The notes under the pieces were generated by a model, which had not been told where the DNA came from, ran no database searches, and saw only the letters and a list, made by a program, of their open reading frames with translations. This document shows positions 10,280 through 19,654 of a stretch of 64,000 nucleotides of DNA, piece by piece. The translations under genes and the position numbers were made by a program. This DNA is from Rhynchonema sp. JSB1_4. Its lineage: Eukaryota; Nematoda; Chromadorea; Monhysterida; Xyalidae. Within the stretch, counting starts at the first letter, position 1. Every line of letters starts with the position of its first letter. Location: contig JASAMV010008391.1 of assembly GCA_030248065.1 (NCBI GenBank), positions 21,039-85,038 on the forward strand. The letters are read 5' to 3'.

Positions 10280-10824
10280 GTCTCTCGCCACATTTCCTCC
10301 AAATTTTCAGCCGTCCTTGACTGATCTCCTCAGTCACTGGGTTGCTGCTTTCCAGATTTCCGTTGCTGAGTTGCCGTTTTTGTATGATCGTTGTGTTAGT
10401 TCGGTTTGCGTCAATCGCAAATCTCGTTTTGTTAAAGTGGTTAACTCGCTCTTGATTTGCACGAAAACAATAAAACTAATAGGCAACAATTAACGTTAAA
10501 CGAATTTATTCTGAAATAGCTTGTGCATTGAGTTGACATGAACAGGCTGACCTAGACTTGATTGTCATGTTTAAACATACTGTAGATATAAGTTGCACAA
10601 GCCACATGAACCAAAAACTGAATAAATTATGCAACAATTGATTTCACATTCCATCGACATGGCGTTGCTTAACTGTAAAGTTCAGAACAACACAATATTC
10701 TGGCCTTCAACGAAAGATTGTTTTATGACGACTCTCGTGGTGATGCATTTGATGCAATCCGTGGGGATCCGCGCAATCCTGTCGTGCATTATATATAATA
10801 ATCGTTCGTCCTTTTGATTATGTT
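10280..10824. other. Intergenic, no gene seen
   Basis: It lies between the mariner element and the stop codon of the Cys-rich secreted gene. The first 200 bp may continue the non-LTR remnant interrupted by mariner. No convincing exon or regulatory motif is visible. Confidence 0.4.
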
Positions 10825-11708
10825 TTAAGCCGCTGAACTAACCTGCTTGTGGCGCTCCTCACCACCACAATCGATTATGTTTCGGTTGATGCATTCACAT
10901 TCTTGCGCCGAGCAGCTTTCGTGGTCCAAGTCAGCGTATCTAATTTATAGTTGCAAGCAATTGATAAACTGGTTGGTTTGGAACAGGTGCTGAATCCGGA
11001 GAAACTTACTTCGTTTGCATATCTGCAACACATGCGCGTTGAGATTCTACGCGACACTTGCGAAATTCCGGGCGTTGGGTACAGCTGGAAAACGTGAGAA
11101 AATTGTACCAACCAACATCTTGTTCAATGTCAGCTATTTTATTAAATTGCCTAACGCACGCTTTCGGCACTTTGATTTGCTGACGTCCACTTCCGCATTT
11201 GCTCTTGGCGCACAACCAGAAATTTATGGAGTTCGCGTCCGGTTCGTCAACCACCGGCTCCATTCCGTTCAACTCCGGGCAACTGAAAATGCTGACTGGT
11301 GCAGGATGATCGAGGCGTTGAAAATCACGATGAAGACGCGACTAACTCCAAATGGCAATCCATCACCGCTTTTTTGTTGCACCAGCGCATTCCGGTGGTC
11401 ACTGCGCCGCATTGTGCCGCCGTCGGTGGCGAGTCACGGTCACCACCACCAATCGCCTGTGCCTTCCCGTGCTCGTTGACAGTGATCTGCTCAGATGGCG
11501 TTTGCTCTTTCCTGTCTCCGCTGGACGCGTGTTCATTGGTGACTGGTGCTTCACCGGTCGCACTGCCAGCAGCCTGTATTGACATGACATGTTCATGAGT
11601 TCAGTGCAGAAACAAGTTACATAAGTGGGCATATCGACACCACATCTCACACACCTGTACTGTCAAGAAGCAGACGAACGCAGCAACCAATATAAATTCA
11701 GTCTTCAT
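10825..11708 (-). CDS. Secreted cysteine-rich protein, unknown family
   Basis: Four exons on the minus strand: 11655-11708, 11329-11573, 11010-11282 and 10825-10939; phases agree and give 228 residues. Exon 1 encodes a classic signal peptide (MKTEFILVAAFVCFLTVQ). A Gly/Ser/Glu-rich linker follows, then Cys-rich blocks such as AQCGAVTTGMRWCNKKAVMD and ESCSAQECECINRNIIDC. The donor of exon 2 (TC|GTGATT) is weak; the donor of exon 3 (AA|GTAAGT) is strong. The cysteine spacing does not match a domain I know, so only secretion and disulphide bonding are inferred. Confidence 0.6.
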
Positions 11709-13445
11709 TGCAAATTTTTACGAAGCAATTGTTTTTTGAAGTGAAAATCATCGACCAGACCAGTCGAATTGTAACTTACAAAAACCACAAAAACGTTAGT
11801 CACATAAAACTCATTTTGTTTGGCTCGTCATTGGCCTGGGTACCAAAACACACCGTGACTGCTGTCAGCTCAGTTTGATGAGGACATATCCCATTGAGCT
11901 CACAGTCGTAAACAGTGTTTGCAGTGGGCCATGCATGGTTGCCAAGGGCAGGAAAACAATAGATCATCGAAATCGCAGGCATTGGGTTGTTTGAGGGCAT
12001 GAAGGAATTATCCCGATATTTTGTACGAAAAGCAAAAGCAGTTTTGCGTGCAACAATCCTTGGCATGTACGAGCTGTGGTGCGCAGTGCACTCCAAAAAA
12101 TTCTGTGGTTATGTCTACAGCACGTCACGGTGTGAAATTGGCGCATGGCACTGTTTGAAACAGTGTCATTTCAGCTCGCAAACTCGCAAAAAGCCGATTA
12201 GGATTGGGATTGATTCTAACTTTGCATGGGAGTTTGGCTTGCGCGTGCTTTCCTAAGCTGGAAAACCGATAATTTCGACAAATTTAATTTCTAAAATATA
12301 CCTAGTCTGTCTTATCCTGTCACATTGTAGTTTTATGACTATTGATGTAAGTTTGCTGCTTTTATCCGTAAGTGTGTACCATTTAAGGTCGATTTATACT
12401 TCTGACTTCCGGGAAGTAGAAGTCAAAATCCGGAGAAGTCACTACCACGCAGAAGTGCCCGGCACGGCAGTGATCGCTTGTAGTGATTGCCTGCTCCGGT
12501 CTGCGTCCATTGACCGCTACCTGCCGTCTATTGTTCTTGCTCTGTTAATGAGCTGACCGCATGGGCAGTCACAAATTTCTGACTGCTACTGCCGGGCAGT
12601 CACAGTATAAACCGACCTTTACCTCCCTACGAAAAACAAGTTATAGGCTAAACAAGGTTAAATCTAAGCGGAAATGATGTTCCAGCAGAATTTGTGTTTT
12701 GCTCAGTTGAGTGATTTGAAAGCAACAACATCGAAGTTTGAATGATCAGATCATGCAAGAACCGATTCGAGCGCGTGTATGAACACAAATGCGAGTTTGC
12801 GAGTTGCGAATTAGCGACTTTGCGAGTGCGAGTTTGCGTGCTCGTATGTGAGTTGCGAATTTACGTTGTGAACACAAATGCGACATGAAATTCTGGCTCG
12901 GAAACTCGCAACTCGTAAAATCGGAAACTCACAAAACCGCTAACTCGCATGCATTGTGAAGTTAGCTATCATGCACACGCTTTGACAGCACATGCCTGAT
13001 GTTGTGCTGATTAGCTTGTTTGAGACAAAGTTCCATCGTGTTTTCATTATTTGTGTGCAGGCCTGATGCGAGCAAGTCGCGTGGTTATTATGAACGGTAA
13101 TACAGCAGCTTTGTCATTTCATAATGGTTTCATGTCTTTGTCATGCTTATGTGTTTTAGGACGCGTTTTTACACCACAAGCTTGATAATGCCTGACTTTT
13201 ACTGACACTACATGCACACAATTGTATGAAATACAATTGGCAGCAAATGCTTTGCCCACGAAACATGGCACGTGACAAGCACAGCAGTTTTGAGTCGTCA
13301 GAAAAAAATGGAAAACAAGGTCTCCTGTCTGGATAGCACGCCACTCTCTCCGTGAGACTTGTTGTTTCTTCGGATGTCTACTTGCCGTCTGAAACAATCA
13401 TACATGTGGAGCGTCTCGGTTTGTGAGTGGGCACATGAAAACAAT
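11709..13445. other. Intergenic, two repeat structures, one weak ORF
   Basis: It contains a TIR element (12385-12619) and a GCGAGTT-rich foldback tract (about 12770-12960). A minus-strand frame at 11800-11960 (containing YDCELNGICPHQTEL) has four cysteines but no clear partner exons, so I leave it uncalled. The rest is AT-rich with no gene signal. Confidence 0.4.
12385..12619. mobile_element. Small TIR element (MITE)
   Basis: The left end is AAGGTCGATTTATACT and the right end is the complement of AAGGTCGGTTTATACT, about 235 bp apart. No coding capacity; superfamily not assigned because the target duplication is ambiguous. Confidence 0.55.
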
Positions 13446-15048
13446 TCAAGTCATAATTTGCAGCTCACGTGCTGTGCGCGCCACGTGCTCCACTCCCGCT
13501 CCATTACATTTGTTGAGGCAGTCCGGTTCGGTGAGGAAGTTGTTGGCATTGCCACCGAAGCTTGAGAACCAGAAAATCAGGCACTTTTGGTGCGCCACAT
13601 TCCAGTAGTACCGTTGCACGTACTGCTGGGGGCCGTATAAGTTGGGCGACCCTTGGTCCATACTCAACAGACAGTTTTCTAAAAAAAGTAAATAGCAGCT
13701 ACAATAGGTACACTGCGGTCATGCTCTTGTAGTCGATAAGTTTAATTATCGCCACTGACTCTTGTCAAAATGATGGGGACACGTATCCTTATGTATGCAT
13801 TCGCCCATGTATCTTTCGCGAATGTAGCCCAATTTACACTCGCAGCCTTGGTTGCCGGAGCTGCACTGGTGCGGACACTCGAGGTGACCATACGGGTTAT
13901 CGCAGGTCGGCTCGTTATGACACAGCATGTAGCAGACGTTCAGTTCTTCGTTTGCTTTGCATTGAACTGAAACTGTTGATATCATCAAATTGCTGTCATG
14001 TACTAGGTACATTTTTTTTCTTTGCGTATATTGATCACAATGTTTCATTTGTTCATGTTGTTTTATGATGTTTCAAACTATTTTGTGCTGGAATAAAATG
14101 TGACTTACGGTACCGTAAGCATCAGTGTCGGTTGTATTCAAATGATCAAGTGCCCAACCTATGCTCTAGCGTCTCACCCAACCTACATATGTCTCACTTT
14201 CAACCTTTTGAAGCGGGCCCCACAAGGGCAGAGTTCAACCTATGCCTCAACAACCGTATACCGTGATGGGGACACGTATCCTTATGTATGCATTTGCCCA
14301 TGTATCTTTCGCGAATGTAGCCCAGTTTGCACTCGCAGCCTTCGTTGCCGGGGCTGCACGTGAGCGGACACTCGAGGTGACCGTACGGGTTGTCGCAGGT
14401 CGGCTCGTTACGACACAGGTTATAGCAGACGTGCTCCTCCTCATTCTCCTTGCATCGGTGCACTGAAACGATTTCGATTTTGGCATCCGGCCTGAATAAC
14501 TGCAAGATGTTGTGCGACGAACCTGGGCACTCCTGTTCTGTGACGCACGGTCCGCCGACGAACTTTCGATAGTAGCCAGACTGGCAGATGCAGCCGCGCG
14601 ACGTCGCTGCACACGAGTGCGGGCACTGGCCCGTTCGGTGGTTGCACGTCGCTTCCGTGCATTCGACGCCGCAAGGGTGCACAATTTCGTTCTTGTTGCA
14701 GTAAATCGGTGCCGGCGACGTCTCTGGCGGCGGTACTGTGTCGATGTAGTAGAGGGCCCACTTCTGGGCGCAGAGCACTTCTTGTGGCGGACAGTCCGGC
14801 TGATTTGGACAGTATGGTTTGATCTCGGTGCACAGTGGGATGTCGGGCGGACAGTGCGTGTTGTAACAGTATTTGTCAACGCCACGTGACCACGACGTCT
14901 GGCTCAACGATGCTAGTACCTGAGTGCAATATGAACGGTTAATTAGTTTTCCATTCATCTTGTCAATGTTGACATTCAAGAACAACTAAGGCATTATATT
15001 ACGTTTAATTTTTTTACAACCTACCAGAGCAGCATGTGTGAAATGCAT
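13446..15048 (-). CDS. Secreted multi-TIL plus Kunitz protease-inhibitor-like protein
   Basis: Five exons on the minus strand: 15025-15048, 14523-14919, 14262-14462, 13760-13966 and 13446-13678, all phase 1 after the first, giving 353 residues. It begins MHFTHAALVLASLSQT, a signal peptide split by intron 1. A Cys-rich region follows, then three trypsin-inhibitor-like (TIL) domains of ten cysteines each. A C-terminal BPTI/Kunitz domain is recognised by QRYYWN and FGGNANNF with its last cysteine pair. TIL domains 2 and 3 are near-copies on separate exons, pointing to exon duplication. The Kunitz domain lacks the cysteines equivalent to C14 and C38. Inhibition of extracellular serine proteases is the likely role of the TIL part. 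Confidence 0.88.
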
Positions 15049-16370
15049 GACGATCGACAGACAGCTGACGCTAGCTGCAACAAAATAAGTGGGTGGTTAT
15101 GACTGAATTTTGTGGATGATCGCCGGCATCATTTATACCGCTGACATTAATTGTGGGAACCAATGAGCTCCAACGTCTTTCATAAGAAACATCTGGTATT
15201 GTCTATTGCTTGCGCACTTGCTCGCATTCACACGCTCTGAAAAACGGACGCATTTACGAAGCGAGTGCTTCACAATCTTATTGCTTTCCCTGGACAATGC
15301 CAAAAGATCGTTAATAGATCTAGAAATGACAATAACATTTGTGGGATCGGATCTTCATATCTAAGTACTTTTAGGAAACAATGCGCAATCAACTATTTGT
15401 TGCTTTCAGCCACTCTCTTTGATTGGTAACCAACACTTGATACTCAGAGCAAGTATACTGTTACAGCCAGCTTACGACTCTTTGGCGTCACGTTTATGAG
15501 CAATACAATGAACAATGCCCACTGTTTATTGTTCCAATTTCGTGCAACATTGACCATCACAGCAGGTTGGCATCATTTACAAATGCAAAACCAGCACCCA
15601 AGAAATGGCAGTACGCCCACCCATTGATCTCACCAATTTCATGTAAGGCTAAAGAAAAGATCATTCCAATTTCACGCAACGTTATACCTAAAAGATCGTC
15701 ATTGCAAGCCCACCTGTGCGTGACTTTCAACTGTCGTACATCAATCAACAGCTCGAGTTGCTCAGCGATGATACTGGAACACAAAGCTCATGCCCAAACA
15801 ACAAAAGCTTTTGATTGATCCAATGTTCTTATTTAAAAAAACTTGGTCCAGGACCTGCTCAAGTACTCACTCGTCATAAGCACAGTTTCGTTATAAGAAC
15901 ATTATGGCAACGGTCCCATTGATGTTCTTATAACGAGGCGCCACTGTAGTGGCTGCTGAGCATTACTGCTGAGGACAGGACTACCACGAATGAACACACG
16001 CACTTGTGCCGTGAACCACACATACAGTATGTATTATACATGCTGCATAGTATTACGATCTATCAATATCAGACGTAAGTAGACCAAGAAGGGTAGTCTA
16101 TTCGATTAGTCAGGGTTTCACATTCACACGCATGCTCACCACATGCAATACTTCTAACACGCATATATAATAAAACACCAAACGGATATTTGCTGTGTGC
16201 CGTTTAATTCAATATCCTGCGTGACTGTGTCATCGCTGAGTGGCACAGGTTTTGGAAATGTGCGTTGCCTGCGTTCTGCCGCAGACAGCAAGCTTCTGCT
16301 TCTTTAAACCGTTGATCAGGTTGATGGAAGACTCATTACTATTGTAATCAGTTTATCCTGCAGAGGCTCT
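15049..16370. other. Intergenic, no gene seen
   Basis: Upstream of the TIL/Kunitz gene; its promoter would lie at the left edge. AT-rich, with no supported exon. An open frame at 15557-15784 shows no family signal. Confidence 0.4.
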
Positions 16371-16373
16371 GGC

Positions 16374-16689
16374 GGGAAGACTCATTATTTCTTTGAAAAT
16401 AAAACGGATTAAACGGAATCCCCGTAATGAGTTTTCCCCCCAGGGCCGTTTCCCAGGAAGACTCATTGTCATTATGCATGTTGTATGTGCCCGGCGTGTG
16501 TTCAGCCTAAGCCTAAGCCTAAGTTTAAGCCTGAGCCAAGACTGAAGCCAACATATATGCCTAAACGTGAGCGTAAGCCTAAGCCTAAGCCTGAGCTCAA
16601 GCCTGAGCCCAAACATTGGTTCAGGACCAAGTTCCAGCTGGATTCCGTTTAATCCGTTTTATTTTCAAAGAAATAATGAGTCTTCCCCC
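16374..16689. mobile_element. TIR element with telomere-like core
   Basis: Near-perfect inverted ends of about 47 bp begin GGGAAGACTCATTATTTC at 16374 and return inverted at 16639-16689. The interior has degenerate GCCTAA hexamers. Extra GGAAGACTCATT ends at about 16325, 16458 and 16745 suggest overlapping or nested copies. Confidence 0.6.
16505..16612 (+). repeat. Degenerate interstitial GCCTAA repeats
   Basis: Two runs of three GCCTAA units plus variants such as GCCTGA and GTTTAA. TTAGGC is the nematode telomere hexamer. Similar short tracts lie at 17455-17475 (TTAGGC strand) and 58154-58167. Confidence 0.75.
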
Positions 16690-16783
16690 CCCAGCACGCA
16701 AAAATCCGTTTAATCCGGTTAATCCGTTTAATCCGTTTTATTTATAATGAGTCTTCCCGGCACGCTTTAATCTAACGGGAGAT

Positions 16784-17602
16784 ACCGTAAAAACCTAAAT
16801 AGAGCCCCCCGGAATAGAGCCCCCCTCGGAATATCGATCGAAAATAACACCGGATTTGGAACGCTCTCGCTGAGAAACGAAAATAATTTTTTGAAAATGG
16901 GGTCAGTGAATTAATAGAGCCCCCCCTTGTATTTAGGTTTTACGGTAGATACCGTAAAACCTAAAATACAAGGGGGGGCTGTATTTTTTCACTGACCCCT
17001 TTTAGGGGGGCTGTATTTTTGGGGGGCTCTATTTTTGGGGGGTGTATTTTTTCGCTGCCCAAAATCTCAAAAAATGTTACAAAAAATACCCATAAAATGG
17101 AGTTCTGTCAGGGTGTTACTCGTTATTATTGAGTGTTTTTAGGTGCAGATCTTCCATAAAAGGCTTTACGTCATCATATACTCAACCACAAACGTTGTAC
17201 ACAAGGTGTCTTATACAAGAACTTGACTTTACGACCCCCAACCGATGAATTCCAAGTTGGGGGGGGCTGTATTTTTGGGGGGCTCTATTTTTTCACTGAC
17301 CCCTTTTAGGGGGCTGTGTTTTTTTGGGGAGGGGGCTCTATTTTTTTGGGGGGGGGGCTCTATTTTAGGGAATACGGTAATTCATATAAACGGAATCCAA
17401 TCCAACTCAACTCTGGATTTCTCTTTCGTTGAATTTTTGGTCAGGCTTCGATTCAGGCTTAGGCTTAGGCTTAGGCCCCAGCCAGGAAGACCGGTGCACA
17501 TTTCTCATGTCCACGCCTTACCGTATTCCCTAAAATAGAGCCCCCAAAAATAGAGCCCCCCCCAAAATACAGCCCCCCTTGTATTTTAGGTTTTACGGTA
17601 TT
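16784..17602. mobile_element. Cluster of TACCGTA-type MITEs
   Basis: Three copies of the family seen at 7321-7749. One is truncated at 16784-16947. One is full-length and inverted at 16950-17389 (TACCGTAAAACCTAAAATAC to TAGGGAATACGGTA). One is a minimal 84-bp version at 17519-17602 that is little more than the two ends. The tail-to-tail arrangement of the first two forms a large palindrome. Confidence 0.7.
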
Positions 17603-18965
17603 TAAAGCCTGAAACGAGACCTTAACACAATTAGGATACGGCACAGAGATCGGAAACGGGCCGGGTAAAGTCGGCCCGGTCGGTGAAAAGTCCGGCCCGG
17701 TCCCCCCAAATCTCCGGCCAGGCCGGGCCGGCCCGTTTCCGATCTCTGATACGGCAGTTTCGCGTCAGTTGGATTCCGTTTGTGTGAATTCTATCTCCGT
17801 GTCTTTAATCTCCTTTACTTTGTGTCAGAGGTCGCAATCGGGCCGGGTTTGGCCGGCCCGGCCTGGCCCGGCGAGAGGCCCCAAATCTCCGTCCGGCCTG
17901 GCCCGAGGTGGCCAAAGCCCGGCCTGACCGGGTTCAGATTTTTACCCGATTTTTGTCATTATAGTGTCTAAAATTACAGTAATTTATATTTTCGAAAAGT
18001 AGCGATTTTTTTTCAAAAAAAACTATTTTCTGTTTTTTTTTTCAAATAAATTACCAGTACTTGAGGAATTTTGAAGTCAAAAACACCCATTTTTTAGCTG
18101 TTTTTGCTTTGCTTGTCGGTTGTTAATATTAATCCCTGCCTGCGACTGCGTGTTTCAGTTCCTGGGGACTGGGGAGGGAGGGGGTCCCCCCTAGGTACAC
18201 TAACCGCCGCGACCAAGGTACACTAGTACACTAACCGCCTCAATTTTTGTCTAAAATAGGCATTTTTAGGCCTAAAATGGGTGATTTTCAGGTCAAAAGT
18301 CGGAAAAATACCCTTTTTGTGGAGACTTTTTTCCAAAAGGGCCAAAAATCGGTCAAATTTTCTACCTCAAAAAGTCACTTTTTCCTGAATTTGGGTCTTC
18401 CCCCCCCCCCCCGTTCCCCCCAGGGAGGTACACTAACCGCCGCACGGAAAAAAGGGGTAGGTACACCAACCGCCGCGCCGGACCAGGAAGTACACTGGTG
18501 CCCACCCATAGTCTAAAGGGGCAAAAATTTTCTTGAGGGTCCAAAACTTTGTTACAAAATCGATTAGAAAGAGGCTAAAACAGGTTAAAGCAAGGCTTTG
18601 GTCAAAATACCGTATTGCGGGAAATAGACCCCCCCCCTTAACCCCCCCCCCGATCCGAAAAAAATAACCCCCTCACCCCCCCCCCCAAACACACCCCCAC
18701 CCCCCCCCCTCCCCCCAAATAGGTAGTGGTAGGGCTGTGTTGTTGTGTCAAACGTTGTTTAAGCTTGTGTCACAACAGAATACAGCTTTTAAGCATAATT
18801 GCCGTTGTTGAAGTAGAAAATACGAAACAGCATTTTTATTGGCTTATTACATGATTTTTTTCGCGGGGGGGCCAAATGAAAAATATAACCCCCCCCCCCA
18901 AAACCCCCCAGACCCCCCCAAAATGCCCCAGTGAAAAAATAGACCCCCCGGGTTCTATTCCAAAA
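17603..18965. repeat. Low-complexity and MITE-derived DNA, no gene
   Basis: It holds GGCCGGGCC-rich short repeats (17650-17930), a diverged family A MITE (about 18158-18495), and long C-runs at 18615-18720 and 18885-18920. No exon is supported. Confidence 0.6.
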
Positions 18966-18968
18966 ATA

Positions 18969-19170
18969 CGGAGCCGTGGGGAAAAAGGGGATACCTGCTG
19001 TACCGGGGTAAAAATCGGGGGGATACCTGCTGTACCGGGGTAAAAATCGGGGCGATACCTACTGTGCCGGGGTAAAAATCGGGGGGATACCTACTGTGCC
19101 GGGGTAAAAATCGGGGGGCTACCTACTGTGCCGGGGTAAAAATCGGGGGATGCTTACTGTACTATACTTG
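18969..19170 (+). repeat. About 32-bp tandem repeat
   Basis: Five to six units of the pattern GGGGTAAAAATCGGGGGGAT followed by ACCTGCTGTACC, with minor variants. It is the inverted form of the internal unit of family B MITEs, so it is probably an expanded MITE fragment. Confidence 0.85.
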
Positions 19171-19654
19171 CGTATTTTTCCAGTACTTAAGGATACCCAT
19201 GGTCCAAAAACGCCTATTTTGGAGAAAATTTTGTCGGGAAATGGCCTGAAACAGGCTAAATATGCACTTGGAGATTAAAAAGTGCTCATTTTGAACTGTT
19301 TAGCACCGATTTACATTGGTTTTGACAACATCCTTTCGCAACGTTTGAAAATATTTCGGAAATTTTTGGAAAAAAACCGTTTTTTCCAAAAGTTGCCACT
19401 TGGAAAAATTTCCGGAAAAATAAAAACGTATTTTTCCGGGCCTCGGAAAAAAACGGTTTTTTTTCGACAAAAAACGGTTTTTTTCCGGCCCGCAAGTATA
19501 TGCCGTACCGGGGTAAAAATCAGGGGGATACCTACTGTGCCATGGCAAACATCGGGGAGGGGGACTGGACCTCGTTTTTTTCTATTGTTGCATTTTCAAC
19601 AGGGCAAACCTTTATGACATTTCAGTCCACACTACAGTTCTGGAAAAAATCGCA

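Noticed and set aside
11800..12096. Minus-strand Cys-containing frame (YDCELNGICPHQTEL)
   Set aside because: No signal peptide, splice partner or family match was found; too weak to call.
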